64,000 nucleotides of DNA from Spirochaetales bacterium. Lineage in GTDB: Bacteria > Spirochaetota > Spirochaetia > Treponematales > Treponemataceae. The notes under the pieces were generated by a model. It did no database searches. It saw only the letters and a list, made by a program, of their open reading frames with translations, and was not told the origin of the DNA. Positions 7,083-15,629 of this stretch are shown in pieces (position 1 is the stretch's first letter; each line of letters starts with the position of its first letter). The stretch lies in contig QKEL01000003.1 of the NCBI GenBank assembly GCA_003252395.1, forward strand, positions 62,001 through 126,000, in the 5' to 3' direction. The position numbers and the translations under genes were made by a program.

Positions 7083-8306
7083 TTACCTTCTCCCCTTCTT
7101 AAGCTCCTTTTGGTACTTCGCGATCTTCTTCCATTTCTCGGTTTCTTCCCGGGCGGCGCGGGCGTCGCTCCGGCGCTCCACATACGCCTGTTCCCGCCGC
7201 AGGTTTTTCCACGCGGCGAACCGGGCCTCTTCCAGCTCGCCCGTTTCCAAGGCCTCGCGAACCGCGCACCCCGGCTCGTTGGCGTGCGAGCAGTCGGCGA
7301 ACCGGCAGCGACCGGCCAGTTCCGCGATCTCGGGGAACCCCTCGTCCAGCCCTTCCGCGTCGCCCCAAATTTTGAGCTCGCGGATACCGGGGCTATCGAT
7401 CATGAGGATGCCCGAATCCAGGCGGAAAAGGCGGCTCGACGTGGTGGTGTGCCGCCCCTGGCGGTCGTCTTCCCGGACCTGCCCTTCGCGGGCCAGCGCG
7501 GAACCAGCCCCGCCCGCCGCGTGCGCCGCGACATTGCCGACGCACGCGAGGGCGTTCACGAGGGCGGACTTCCCCACCCCGCTTTTCCCGAGCATGCCCA
7601 CCGTTTCGCCGGGGGAAAGGAGGGCGGAAATCCCCTCGATTCCCTCGCCGGTCTTCGCGCTCAAGGCGACCACCGGAACCGTCGGCGCGAGCCGCGCCGC
7701 CTCCGCGAGTGCCGCCGCCCGGGTTTCTTCCGTCGCGAGGTCGGCCTTGTTGAGCACGATGCAGGGCGCGGCCCCGGAATTCCGGGCGACGAAGAGGGAC
7801 CGCTCCAAAAGCCGCGCGAGGAAATTCCTTCCCCCGTCCAGGGCGAACACGAGAAAAAGGGTGTCTATGTTCGCCGCGAGCACCTGTTCCTCGGAAGTGG
7901 GCCCTGCCGCGGCGCGGCTTAAGGACGAGCGGCGGGCGAGCACCCCGTGCACGCGCAAGAGATCTTCCGCCGGGTCCACGAGCACCCAGTCGCCGGGGGC
8001 GGGAAAATCGGCGCGTTCCCGCGCCTCGTACTCGAACCGGCCGCTCACCCGAACGTCGCCGCGGAACCCCGGTTCCAGGCCGCCCGGCGCTGAGCCGCCC
8101 GGGGCGAAAAGGCTTTCAAAACCCGGCCGCCGGGAAAAGTCGGGAATGAGTATCTCGTAGCTATGGTGTTCCCGGCCGGTTACCCGGGCCGGAACCAGCG
8201 CGGAATTGCGGGAAGCCCAATCCGCGAAGAATTCCGGTTTCCAACCCCATGATTCGGGGGTGAGCGAAACTGATTGACTAATAATCGCGTCGTTCGCGTG
8301 TGACAT
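7083..8306 (-). CDS. rsgA: Ribosome small subunit-dependent GTPase RsgA
   Basis: A 407-residue circularly permuted GTPase that helps mature the 30S subunit. The N-terminal OB part (about 40-150) is followed by the permuted order of G motifs: G4 NKAD (near 203), G1 GKSGVGKSALV (near 260), G2 GRHTTTSSRLF and G3 DSPGIREL. A zinc knuckle CRFADCSHANEPGC follows. The C-terminal tail is Arg/Lys rich. The Shine-Dalgarno is poor (AAAGG 8 bases upstream). A 220-nt structured region and a strongly initiated 14-codon ORF lie upstream, so expression may be controlled by attenuation. Confidence 0.93.
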   Translation of the reverse strand: MSHANDAIISQSVSLTPESWGWKPEFFADWASRNSALVPARVTGREHHSYEILIPDFSRRPGFESLFAPGGSAPGGLEPGFRGDVRVSGRFEYEARERADFPAPGDWVLVDPAEDLLRVHGVLARRSSLSRAAAGPTSEEQVLAANIDTLFLVFALDGGRNFLARLLERSLFVARNSGAAPCIVLNKADLATEETRAAALAEAARLAPTVPVVALSAKTGEGIEGISALLSPGETVGMLGKSGVGKSALVNALACVGNVAAHAAGGAGSALAREGQVREDDRQGRHTTTSSRLFRLDSGILMIDSPGIRELKIWGDAEGLDEGFPEIAELAGRCRFADCSHANEPGCAVREALETGELEEARFAAWKNLRREQAYVERRSDARAAREETEKWKKIAKYQKELKKGRR

Positions 8307-8527
8307 ACCTTCTGCCTTTTAGGCTCGATAAGCGGGCGCAAAAAAATGGGTTCTTGGGCCCGAGGAGCCTTGTGTCGTTTGTTTAGAGAAATAAAGGGGT
8401 GATTAGACGAAGGGTTTTTAAGAAGCGGTTTGCGCGCGCGAGAGCCGCAAACGAAAAGGGGGAAGGAGGGGTAAGAGAACGGTTACCCGCGTACGGGTTA
8501 ACGCATAATCGCGGCGATAGCCGCGCC
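8307..8527 (-). promoter_or_regulatory. Structured leader between the 14-codon ORF and rsgA
   Basis: This 221-bp gap has no convincing coding frame but three hairpins. CGCGGC/GCCGCG around GATA lies at 8510-8525. GTTACCCG/CGGGTTAAC around CGTA lies at 8482-8502. GTTTGCG/CGCAAAC lies at 8428-8452. None is followed by a clean U-tract. The region would be transcribed from the promoter at 8613-8642 before rsgA. A regulatory leader is inferred. Confidence 0.4.
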
Positions 8528-8572
8528 TCACTCCCGGATAACACCCGCCGTCATCTGAATTACAATCTCCAT
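8528..8572 (-). CDS. 14-residue upstream ORF, possible leader peptide
   Basis: The frame encodes MEIVIQMTAGVIRE and a TGA stop. It has the strongest initiation context nearby: AAGGAGG five bases before the ATG. A near-consensus promoter (TTGACA, 18 nt, TAGGAT) lies 40-70 nt upstream. A hairpin begins three bases after the stop. I do not recognise the peptide. It may be a leader peptide controlling rsgA or a marker of a small RNA. Translation is inferred only from signals. Confidence 0.45.
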   Translation of the reverse strand: MEIVIQMTAGVIRE

Positions 8573-8612
8573 TACGTGCCTCCTTGGTATCGAATATGTA
8601 TGGCCTGCGTGT

Positions 8613-8642
8613 ATCCTACGCCCGGGGGAGCGCTGTTGTCAA
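8613..8642 (-). promoter_or_regulatory. Near-consensus promoter for the 14-codon ORF and rsgA leader
   Basis: On the minus strand: TTGACA (8642-8637), 18-nt spacer, TAGGAT (8618-8613). Expected transcription start is near 8606, giving a leader of about 34 nt before the AAGGAGG-preceded ATG at 8572. Confidence 0.6.
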
Positions 8643-8654
8643 CCGCGTAATTTT

Positions 8655-9239
8655 TTATCCCCGCATCGCCTCAAGGCAGAGCGACAGCGCGCGCTCCGCC
8701 TCGCGGGCCCAGAGGTCTTTCGGCGTGAGGCGGTACGATTCCAAAAGGTCGCTCAGTCTCGCGGAGAGCTCGCGGTTCAGGCGATGCCCCGGGGAAAGGC
8801 AGGCGGTGCCGTTCTCGGGGTTGAGCACGAACAGGCGCGAACGGCGGCCCGCGCGGCGCCAGCTTTCCTCGGCGGTGACGGTTTCGTGGAGGTATATGCC
8901 GCCGCGGTCAGAAAGGAGGAACCAGGAACCCGCCGCCTTCCCCAAGCCGCCGTTCCCGAGACGGCCCCCGTCGGCCAGGGAGGCCCGAACGAGGGCAAGG
9001 GCCGATTCCAGGTGAAGGTCGCCGTCGCGGCTCACGTAGCAGGCGAGGTAGCGGGTACGGGGAAAGACGCGGGAGAAGAGGCCGCGGGAGGCGGGAAGGA
9101 CGCGCAGGGCCAGGGTATAGTCGGCGCCGTCGCGGAGTACCTGCCCCGAGACGAGGCGGAGGGCGGCGCCCTCCAACGGCGAGGCGCCGGGCCGTTCGGG
9201 AATTCCTTCCATGGCGCCAGCGGTTGGCTCTCTTAGCAT
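8655..9239 (-). CDS. Hypothetical protein
   Basis: A 194-residue protein that I do not recognise. There is no signal peptide or membrane segment. It is Arg/Leu rich, with an alpha/beta N-terminal half (YTLALRVLPASRG, then TRYLACYVSRDGDLHLESAL) and a helical end (LNRELSARLSDLLESYRL). Base composition fits its neighbours. An alternative start at 9212 (MEGIPERP) is equally possible because neither has a clear ribosome binding site. A -10-like TATGCT overlaps the upstream ATG, which slightly favours 9212. It ends just before the rsgA leader promoter. Confidence 0.6.
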   Translation of the reverse strand: MLREPTAGAMEGIPERPGASPLEGAALRLVSGQVLRDGADYTLALRVLPASRGLFSRVFPRTRYLACYVSRDGDLHLESALALVRASLADGGRLGNGGLGKAAGSWFLLSDRGGIYLHETVTAEESWRRAGRRSRLFVLNPENGTACLSPGHRLNRELSARLSDLLESYRLTPKDLWAREAERALSLCLEAMRG

Positions 9240-9261
9240 AGCGACCCCCGAACGATCAGGA

Positions 9262-9356
9262 TCGACCGGCCGCGCCGGCTGCGCGCGAGGACGAGCCGCC
9301 GCCTTCGGGCGTCGGCGGGCTCCCCCCGTGGCGCCTCCTGCCTCGATCCCCTTCGC
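9262..9356 (+). repeat. GC-rich intergenic repeat, copy B
   Basis: Contains GCGCGCGAGGACGAGCC, then GCCTTCGGGCGTCGGCGGG, then CCCCCGTGGCGCCTCCTGCC and the terminal CTGCCTCGATC. These match copy A (reverse) and the right end of copy C. The conserved end points at the 3' end of the chemotaxis gene, about 25 bp away. The left end is degenerate. Confidence 0.7.
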
Positions 9357-9380
9357 GCGTTCCGGGACACGGGCACGCGG

Positions 9381-11447
9381 TCAAATCCTGAACCCGGAGA
9401 GTTCGTTTTCCAGTTCGGTTACCGCCTCTATGTTGCGGTCTACCTCGCGGCGGACGGCGAGAAAGGCTTCCTCGAGCCGGCCCATGGCCTCGGCCTGTTC
9501 GCCGGCGCGCACCGAGAGCGTGGCGAAGCGTTCGAGGGCCTCGCCGAAGCGGCCGGCCATTTGCTGCGTTTCGCGCTCCTGGGCGGATATGCGGTCGCGC
9601 ACGGAATGGGAGGTCTCCACCACCTGCTCCACGGAGTTGACCACCATCTGGGTTCCCTCGGACTGCTCGCGCATGGCGGCGGCGATTTCCCGCGCGATGC
9701 CGGCGGCCTCGCCGATACCCTCGGAGAGGGAGTCGAAGGATTGCGCGGTGGAGGTGGACGATTCCACGCCGCGCCGCACGCGGTCGCCCATTTCGGAGAC
9801 CAGGGTCTTGATGGTTTGGGTTTGCTTCGCGGCGCCGCTCGCGAGGGAGCGGACCTCGTCGGCGACCACGGCGAACCCGGCGCCGCTGTCCCCGGCGTGT
9901 GCCGCCTCGATGGCGGCGTTCATGGCCAGCAGGTTCGTGTCGCCCGCTATCTTCGAGAGGGAGCCGAGGACCTTGAGGACCTTCGCCGCCGATTTTTCAA
10001 TCTCGCCGATGGCCCCCGCCGTCTCCGCCACCAGGGAGGCGCCGGCGTGGCCGCGCGCGGAAAGGCTTTCGGCGACCTGGCCGGAACGGCTGGTCATGGT
10101 TTCCACTGAACGGATGTTCGCGGCCATCTCTTCCATGGCCGAGGCGGTATCGTCGGTGAACCGGCGCTGGGAGTCCACGGCCTCGGAAACGGCCACGCTG
10201 GCGGCCCGGAGCGCGTCCAGGGAGGCGGTGAGGCTTCGGGTCTCCCCGGCCTGCCGCTGAATGTCGGCGCTGAGGGCCGAGGCGGCGTCACGCGCGGCGA
10301 AGGTCACCGATTCCGATTCGCGCATTACCGTGTCGATGGAGACCGCCACGTCGCGCGTTTCGTCAGAGGCCCGTACGATCCGCTCCACCACGGAGCGGAA
10401 CCGCTCCAGGAGCCGGTTAACCGCCTCGCCCAACTCGCCGAATTCGTCGGTGTCCCTGAGGGAGAGCCGCTTGGTCAGGTCGCCCTCGCCGTCCACCACG
10501 TCGCGGATGCGGGCGATCAGGGCATAGATGGTGTCTTTCGACTCGAAGGACCGGGCCGCCTGGGCGAATACGCAGACCACGGCCAGGAAGAAGGCGCTCA
10601 GGAAAAAGACCGCCATTTCCCGGGACTCGAAGGACGCGCCCGCTTCCCAGGGCACGGGAAGGCTGTCGGCGCGAAAGCCGGGTCGGTCCAGCACGCCGGA
10701 AATGATGGCCGGGGCGCGTTCGCGGTAGAGCGCCGCGGCGGCCGGCCCGGTTCCGCCCGCCGAGACCACGGAGTCGAAGGTCAGGGTCCGCAGCTCGTAC
10801 AGGGGGTGCGCGTTGAACTGCATATAGGTCAGCACGTACACCGCCACCGCCGCGACCTGTCCGACCTGGCGGATGGAGCTTCGCATGGAACGGCGGCGCC
10901 GCCCGATCTCGGTCACGCCGAGCCGGTCGCGCAATTCGGCGAATACCACGCCGTGGAAGGCCGTTTGCGCGGAGGCGTACATGATCGCCCCGGTGCAGTT
11001 TGAAACCAGGATAATCATGTTATGGAGCGAGGCGAATCCCGCCAAACCCTCTACGGCGATAACGAATATTACGTAGCCCAGGGCGAAGCCCAATACGTTC
11101 AAGGCCAGTACCAGATAGGAAAACCGGAGCATCTTCAATCGTATCTTTTCGGTGGTCGCGGGGTCCAGCGCGTCTCCGGCGCGCAGGCGCGCGAGGGCCC
11201 GATCCAGCGGCCGCGCGTAAAAGTACATGATCAGGCCGAAGATGATCGAGGGGGGAATGACGTACATCGCGAGGAATTTGGCGACGTAGGCGGGCAGGTC
11301 CGAAAGGTCGGAAATGCCGAGAATGGCGTTGTCGCGGATATAGCCAAGGGTCTGCATGAACACGTAGATGATGAAAATCATCCCGATCGAAGCGAGGCTG
11401 GCGGTTCTGGCGATGTGGGGTTTCTTGGGGGCCGAGGTTTCGTTCAT
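9381..11447 (-). CDS. Methyl-accepting chemotaxis protein with six-segment membrane sensor
   Basis: A 688-residue receptor. Instead of two membrane helices around a periplasmic domain, the first 220 residues hold about five hydrophobic helices. A roughly 65-residue extracytoplasmic loop and a final helix ([17 protein letters not shown]) follow. A HAMP region (about 310-365, [20 protein letters not shown]) leads into the signalling domain. Its hairpin tip reads [20 protein letters not shown] with [10 protein letters not shown] after it. I chose the ATG at 11447 over the GTG at 11462: TTGACA and AAAAAT lie 18 nt apart and the ATG follows after 6 nt. Ligand unknown. Confidence 0.88.
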   Translation of the reverse strand: MNETSAPKKPHIARTASLASIGMIFIIYVFMQTLGYIRDNAILGISDLSDLPAYVAKFLAMYVIPPSIIFGLIMYFYARPLDRALARLRAGDALDPATTEKIRLKMLRFSYLVLALNVLGFALGYVIFVIAVEGLAGFASLHNMIILVSNCTGAIMYASAQTAFHGVVFAELRDRLGVTEIGRRRRSMRSSIRQVGQVAAVAVYVLTYMQFNAHPLYELRTLTFDSVVSAGGTGPAAAALYRERAPAIISGVLDRPGFRADSLPVPWEAGASFESREMAVFFLSAFFLAVVCVFAQAARSFESKDTIYALIARIRDVVDGEGDLTKRLSLRDTDEFGELGEAVNRLLERFRSVVERIVRASDETRDVAVSIDTVMRESESVTFAARDAASALSADIQRQAGETRSLTASLDALRAASVAVSEAVDSQRRFTDDTASAMEEMAANIRSVETMTSRSGQVAESLSARGHAGASLVAETAGAIGEIEKSAAKVLKVLGSLSKIAGDTNLLAMNAAIEAAHAGDSGAGFAVVADEVRSLASGAAKQTQTIKTLVSEMGDRVRRGVESSTSTAQSFDSLSEGIGEAAGIAREIAAAMREQSEGTQMVVNSVEQVVETSHSVRDRISAQERETQQMAGRFGEALERFATLSVRAGEQAEAMGRLEEAFLAVRREVDRNIEAVTELENELSGFRI

Positions 11448-11453
11448 CCGTAC

Positions 11454-11483
11454 ATTTTTCACGGCTTATCAGGCCCCTGTCAA
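11454..11483 (-). promoter_or_regulatory. Promoter of the chemotaxis receptor, leaderless type
   Basis: On the minus strand: TTGACA (11483-11478), 18-nt spacer, AAAAAT (11459-11454), then six bases to the ATG at 11447. There is no Shine-Dalgarno site. It places the alternative GTG start (11462) upstream of transcription. Confidence 0.5.
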
Positions 11484-11502
11484 GCGCGTTTTTTATCGAT
11501 TG

Positions 11503-12753
11503 TCATGAAGAACGATTGCCGCACGGTACGGGAGGGGGCAGCGCGTCGGGTTCAAGGCCGAGATAGGCCGCGAAACGGGCGAATTCCAGCCGTAGGGCTT
11601 CCATGAAGGCGGCCCGGTCCGAACCGTCCAGCCAAGGCTCCAGCCACAGGTTCAAGACGGTCGCCCGGCCCCGTTCCTTGGATACCGCCGGCTCGATCCG
11701 GGCCGCCAGATCGTTCCCCCAGAGTACGGGCAGCACGTAATAGCCGTACGCGCGCTTTTCCTTGGGAAGGTAGACTTCCCAGGAGTACGCGAAGTCGAAT
11801 AGTTTCGCGATAAGCTCGCGCTCCCACAAAAGGTTATCGAGGGGCGCCAGTATCCGGGCCTCCTTCGCGTCGCGCTCCCGGCTTCCCCCCTTCGCCGCCG
11901 CTTCGTCCCGGGCCGACTCAAGGTCGGCGAACTCGTCAGCCGCCGCGTAGAGGGGCCGCGCGATCCCGTTCACCGTAAACGAGCGCAGGGCGCCCTCCGC
12001 CGTCAGGGAATCGAAGAGGGTCTGCCGATACGCGCCGTCGGATAGAACGGGGCCGATTCCCTGCCATAATACGCCGCCCTTGTTCCACAGCGCCCCCACC
12101 GCTCGCACCCGGCGCAGGACGAGCCATTTATGGTAGGCCTCGTCGCTCCCGAAGGGGTCCTTCTCCCGGAGGATATCCGCGGGCAAAAGGCGCTCGATGA
12201 GGTCGAAGGTTTTGCGGGTGCCGGTTTTCGCGCTCACCCCCACGGCGCCGGTGACGAAGAGGTATTCAAGCACGGCGCCAGCCGCGTTCCGGTGTCCCCA
12301 GCCCCCCGCCGGTACCTTTCCGAGGTCTATTTCGTCGCCCCGGAGCGGCCCGCGCTCCCGCAATTCCCGCAGGATCCAATCGGCCTTCTCGAGGGCCCCG
12401 ACGGAGCCGCGGCGCGTCATTACGGCGCGGTATTCCGTTTCCTTATCGGCGCGAAGGCGGGCGAACCGGGGCCAGTCCCGCGCGTGAATGAGGCTCATCA
12501 TTTTGTCCCAGCCGTCTATCAGCGTCCGCTGCCCGTACGTCTTGCCGTACAGGTCGCCCGCGCGGTACCCTTCTACGCGGGACTGAAGCACGAGATCGTG
12601 GTTTCGGCCCACCACGTTTAGGGGGTCGTACTGGATGCAGCCCAAGCGGTCAGGCAGGCGGGCGCACCACTCGTCCAGGGTAGCGCGCCGGTCAAAGCCC
12701 TGCCGGGCCACCAGAAACCGCCGAACGGCCCCTTTTTCGATTTGTTGTTGCAT
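11503..12753 (-). CDS. YcaQ/AlkZ-type DNA glycosylase
   Basis: A 416-residue member of the winged-helix HTH_42 family (COG3214). Known members AlkZ and YcaQ excise bulky alkyl adducts and unhook interstrand crosslinks. The catalytic Q-aromatic-D motif of the YcaQ branch is present as CIQYDPLNVV near residue 38. Later family segments include WDKMMSLIHARDWPRF, GPLRGDEIDLG and YAYSWEVYLPKEKRAYGYYV-like text near residue 340. I started it at 12753 where MQQQIEKG begins. It may protect against a secondary metabolite or environmental alkylator. Substrate not shown by sequence. Confidence 0.82.
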   Translation of the reverse strand: MQQQIEKGAVRRFLVARQGFDRRATLDEWCARLPDRLGCIQYDPLNVVGRNHDLVLQSRVEGYRAGDLYGKTYGQRTLIDGWDKMMSLIHARDWPRFARLRADKETEYRAVMTRRGSVGALEKADWILRELRERGPLRGDEIDLGKVPAGGWGHRNAAGAVLEYLFVTGAVGVSAKTGTRKTFDLIERLLPADILREKDPFGSDEAYHKWLVLRRVRAVGALWNKGGVLWQGIGPVLSDGAYRQTLFDSLTAEGALRSFTVNGIARPLYAAADEFADLESARDEAAAKGGSRERDAKEARILAPLDNLLWERELIAKLFDFAYSWEVYLPKEKRAYGYYVLPVLWGNDLAARIEPAVSKERGRATVLNLWLEPWLDGSDRAAFMEALRLEFARFAAYLGLEPDALPPPVPCGNRSS

Positions 12754-12791
12754 GGCGAACGCAGTATATACCGGAAACCATGACACCTACC

Positions 12792-12806
12792 GTCACCGAT
12801 AGTGAC
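12792..12806. promoter_or_regulatory. Inverted repeat in divergent spacer
   Basis: GTCAC-CGATA-GTGAC lies between the glycosylase start (12753) and the small membrane protein start (12851). A TACACT box follows about 20 bp downstream on the plus strand. It may be an operator; no regulator can be assigned. Confidence 0.3.
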
Positions 12807-12850
12807 AAACGGCGTTTTCTGGGGAGTTACACTAAAAAAGGAGTTTTTGT

Positions 12851-13384
12851 ATGGAAGAAAATCAGACGATTCGTCCGGACCGCAAGCCGCTTTCCGTGGC
12901 GGCCGGCGCCCTCTGCGTCATTCTCGGCGCCCTCTGGCTCGCCGATTCGGTGTTCGGATTCGGCATATTTACCATGGACCGACTGTGGCCCCTTTTCGTC
13001 CTGGTGCCGGGACTGACCTTCGAGTATTACCATTACCGCGTCGCCCGGGTTCCGGGATTCCTGGTGCCCGGCGGTATCCTCACGGTGATCGGGCTCCTTT
13101 TCTTCTTTGAGACCTTCACGTACTGGCGGTTCTCGCAATATACCTGGCCGGTATACATCCTCGCCGTGACCGCGGGACTCGCCCAGCTTTCCGCCGCCGT
13201 GGGCAACCCCCCGGGACTCCTGGGCGTGGTCGCGGCGTTGGGCCTCGTCTTCGCGATCAGCGCGATTTCGGTGCTCTCGTCCGCGCTATTCCGGGTCATT
13301 CCCTTCAAGATTATCCTGCCCCTGACCCTAATCGCCGCCGGGGCGTGGATTATCGTCGCGGGAAGCAAAAAGCCAAAACGGTAA
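12851..13384 (+). CDS. Small polytopic membrane protein, LiaF/DUF5668-like
   Basis: A 177-residue inner-membrane protein with about five or six hydrophobic helices and a basic C-terminus (SKKPKR). The GALWLADSVFGFGIF and MDRLWPLFVLVPGL pattern resembles LiaF-type TM regions (DUF5668), but the C-terminal soluble LiaF domain is absent. AAAGGAG lies 8 bases before the ATG, so the start is firm. Divergent from the glycosylase. Function unknown. Confidence 0.7.
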   Translation: MEENQTIRPDRKPLSVAAGALCVILGALWLADSVFGFGIFTMDRLWPLFVLVPGLTFEYYHYRVARVPGFLVPGGILTVIGLLFFFETFTYWRFSQYTWPVYILAVTAGLAQLSAAVGNPPGLLGVVAALGLVFAISAISVLSSALFRVIPFKIILPLTLIAAGAWIIVAGSKKPKR

Positions 13385-13414
13385 CGTTCAGCCGCGCCGC
13401 ATCCCGCCGCCGCG

Positions 13415-14395
13415 TCACGGGAATGCCGAAGCGCCGCTCACCGCGGCAAGCAGTGTTCCCAGGGCGATAAGGCCCCCGGCAAGGAAGAGATTGCCCACGG
13501 AAACGCCGAAGGGCACCGCGTCGGGGGAGGACTTGAGAAACCGGAGCGTGCCGCGGGCCGCCTGCGGGGCAGCGAGCAAGGCCGCGAGCGCGAAGGGCGG
13601 CAAACAGCCCAAGGCGACCGCGGCGAGCGTTACCAAAAAGGCGGAGGCCTGCAGGGCCGCGAAAAGCCTGAGCGCGGCGGGCCTGCCGACCGTCAGGGGA
13701 AGGGTAAGGCGGCCGGAAGCCCGGTCGGCTTCCATGTCCCTGATATTGTTGGCGAGCATAACCCCCGCGATCAAAATCGCGAAGGGCGCGCACGCGAGGA
13801 GTATCGAGGCCGTTTCGGCCAGGTTGACCGAAAGCGCGGCCAGGGGCCACCGAAGGTCCAAGGAAACGGGCGCGCCGCTACCGCCCGAAAACTGGACGTA
13901 CGTCGCCACGAACGGAATGCCCGCTCCCATGGTGACTCCCGAAAAGAGTTCCCCGAAGGGCGTCCGCGAGATCGGGAGCGGGCCCGCCGAATACGCGAGC
14001 GCCACGCCCACGGCCGCGACCCCGGCGACGAAGACCAAGGCGTCGGTCCGGAAGGCGAGCGAAAGCCCCGCGGCGATTCCCGCGCAAAAAAGAAGCGCCG
14101 TTACCGCAACGGCGGCCCGGAAGGAAAGGCCGGCCGGCCCCTCCCCCCGCCCGCCCGCGGAACGGGCGGCACGCCGCCAGTCCATGGCGTTGTTGAGCGC
14201 GGTGGTCGCCAAATCGACGGGAAGCAGGCTCGCGAAAAAAAGCGCGGTATTCCCGGGTGAGAAGGCGCGGTACCGCCACGCGGCCCAGGCCACGCCGAAG
14301 GCGAACGGCACGAGGCTCGCGGCCTTCGTGCGTGGTTCCGTCAGTTCGATCAGGGAGCGGATCGCGGACCGCTGCCGTTCGGTTTCGCGCGCCAT
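13415..14395 (-). CDS. UbiA family prenyltransferase, MenA-like
   Basis: A 326-residue membrane enzyme with about eight or nine hydrophobic helices. The two prenyl-diphosphate binding motifs are present in the MenA arrangement: NNAMDW near residue 67 and NNIRDMEADRASGR near residue 205. MenA joins a polyprenyl chain to 1,4-dihydroxy-2-naphthoate to make menaquinone. No other menaquinone gene is in the window, so the acceptor is uncertain and another quinone or lipid is possible. It starts one base after the phosphoribosyltransferase frame begins to close, in the same operon direction. Confidence 0.78.
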   Translation of the reverse strand: MARETERQRSAIRSLIELTEPRTKAASLVPFAFGVAWAAWRYRAFSPGNTALFFASLLPVDLATTALNNAMDWRRAARSAGGRGEGPAGLSFRAAVAVTALLFCAGIAAGLSLAFRTDALVFVAGVAAVGVALAYSAGPLPISRTPFGELFSGVTMGAGIPFVATYVQFSGGSGAPVSLDLRWPLAALSVNLAETASILLACAPFAILIAGVMLANNIRDMEADRASGRLTLPLTVGRPAALRLFAALQASAFLVTLAAVALGCLPPFALAALLAAPQAARGTLRFLKSSPDAVPFGVSVGNLFLAGGLIALGTLLAAVSGASAFP

Positions 14396-14396
14396 A

Positions 14397-14945
14397 TCAG
14401 GATTTAAAGACCGGAAGGCGCGCGAGATAGGCGATATCCCCGCCCGCGTACCCCCCCTCCTCCAGCAGCACCGCCGCCTTACCGACCACCTCGCACCGGG
14501 CCCGGCTTAAAAGGCGCTCTATCGCGGAAAGCGAGCCTCCCGTGGAAACCACGTCGTCCACCACGCACACCCGCTTTCCCGCCAGGCGCTTCCGTTCGGG
14601 CCCGTCAAGCACGAGGGTCTGGGTTCCTTGGGTGGTAATGGAGGTAACCGACTCCGCGATCGCGTCGCGCATATAGGCTTTCAAGTCCTTTCGCAACACC
14701 ACGTAATCGATTTGCAGCCGAACGGCCAGGGCATGGGTCAGGGGAATCGCCTTCGCCTCGGGACACACGAGCGCGTCTATCCTGTTTTTGGGAAACGCCG
14801 GATGCCGCAAAAGGTTCTCCGCGGCGTATTCCACCATTTCGGTATCGCCGAGCATCACGAAGCTGGCTATCGAAACGCCGTTTCCCAGGGGTATTACCGG
14901 CAATACCCGGGTTAGTTCGCCGATTTTCAGGGTATATGATTCCAT
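14397..14945 (-). CDS. Type I phosphoribosyltransferase (adenine/xanthine PRT-like)
   Basis: A 182-residue enzyme of purine salvage type. The PRPP loop VCVVDDVVSTGGS lies near residue 125-137 and an APRT-like N-terminal segment IDALVCPEAKAIPLTHALA near residue 50. It would transfer ribose phosphate from PRPP to a purine base. The base specificity cannot be read from sequence. Start chosen at 14945, seven bases after a TATCCT box with TTGGCA at 17 nt; the in-frame ATG at 14981 lies upstream of that promoter. The prenyltransferase lies one base downstream of... the opposite end of this operon, being read first, so the order is this gene last or first depending on the transcript; both share the minus strand. 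Confidence 0.78.
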   Translation of the reverse strand: MESYTLKIGELTRVLPVIPLGNGVSIASFVMLGDTEMVEYAAENLLRHPAFPKNRIDALVCPEAKAIPLTHALAVRLQIDYVVLRKDLKAYMRDAIAESVTSITTQGTQTLVLDGPERKRLAGKRVCVVDDVVSTGGSLSAIERLLSRARCEVVGKAAVLLEEGGYAGGDIAYLARLPVFKS

Positions 14946-14952
14946 ACTATGC

Positions 14953-14981
14953 AGGATACCGCGACGGCGAACGGATGCCAA
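14953..14981 (-). promoter_or_regulatory. Promoter of the phosphoribosyltransferase gene, leaderless type
   Basis: On the minus strand: TTGGCA (14981-14976), 17-nt spacer, TATCCT (14958-14953), seven bases, then the ATG at 14945. No Shine-Dalgarno site. The promoter is read first into the phosphoribosyltransferase and then into the prenyltransferase gene. Confidence 0.55.
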
Positions 14982-15017
14982 GGGAAATCGTTCGCGGGAA
15001 CGCGGCGGCGGCCGGCC

Positions 15018-15629
15018 TCATTCCCCGCGGATGAGGACGACGGCGATCCTGTCCCGGGGCCAGCACTTCTCCAAGATAGACCAGACGTTGCATATCCGGT
15101 CGGGGCTCGAGCAGTCCGAGCACGTTCCGGTCTTTTGGCAGGGGGTGCGCAAGTCGGCGTTGCGCCGGGCGTTCGCGGGGGCGATTTCCCGCTTGACCCG
15201 TTCCATGGCGGCCTCGCGGTCGGAAACGATCTTCCCCTCCCCCGCGAAGAGCGCGACCCTGCGGGGTCCGAACGCGATTCCGGTTACCCGGTTTCCCACC
15301 ATATCGAGATTAACGATCTTGCCGTCCTCGGTAACGGCGTTGGCGCCGGCCAGAAAGAGATCGGCCAGGAGTCCGCGCCGGGAGGTTTCCAGGCTCTCGT
15401 CGAAAACGTCGCCCGGGAAGGGATCGATGAACTCGATATCCGACCGGGAGCGCAGGCCCTCGATGATTCCGCACGAGCGGAGCGTCTCGGAATCGCCGTA
15501 CGACACGGAGGCGGGGGCGATGGAAGGCAGGAGCGTCCCGAAAAAGAGGTCGCGCGCGGCGTCCTTACCGTCCGCGATATACGGGTCAAAGCCGTTTTTC
15601 CGCAGCGCGTCCGCCACCCGCTCTATCAT
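15018..15629 (-). CDS. LUD domain protein (LutC/YkgG-like)
   Basis: A 203-residue protein of the LUD (DUF162) family, which includes LutC of lactate oxidation. Family text includes [14 protein letters not shown] (near 42), [20 protein letters not shown] (near 90) and [15 protein letters not shown]. The C-terminus has four cysteines in [17 protein letters not shown], a possible metal site found in stand-alone LUD proteins. LutA/LutB partners are absent, so lactate oxidation is not supported. Its ATG overlaps the sirtuin stop by 4 bp (ATGA). Confidence 0.82.
   Translation of the reverse strand: MIERVADALRKNGFDPYIADGKDAARDLFFGTLLPSIAPASVSYGDSETLRSCGIIEGLRSRSDIEFIDPFPGDVFDESLETSRRGLLADLFLAGANAVTEDGKIVNLDMVGNRVTGIAFGPRRVALFAGEGKIVSDREAAMERVKREIAPANARRNADLRTPCQKTGTCSDCSSPDRICNVWSILEKCWPRDRIAVVLIRGE

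Noticed and set aside
8399-8650. 83-codon plus-strand frame in the rsgA leader
   Set aside because: Composition Arg-rich and unlike neighbours; no ribosome site; it runs against the promoter and small ORF on the minus strand.
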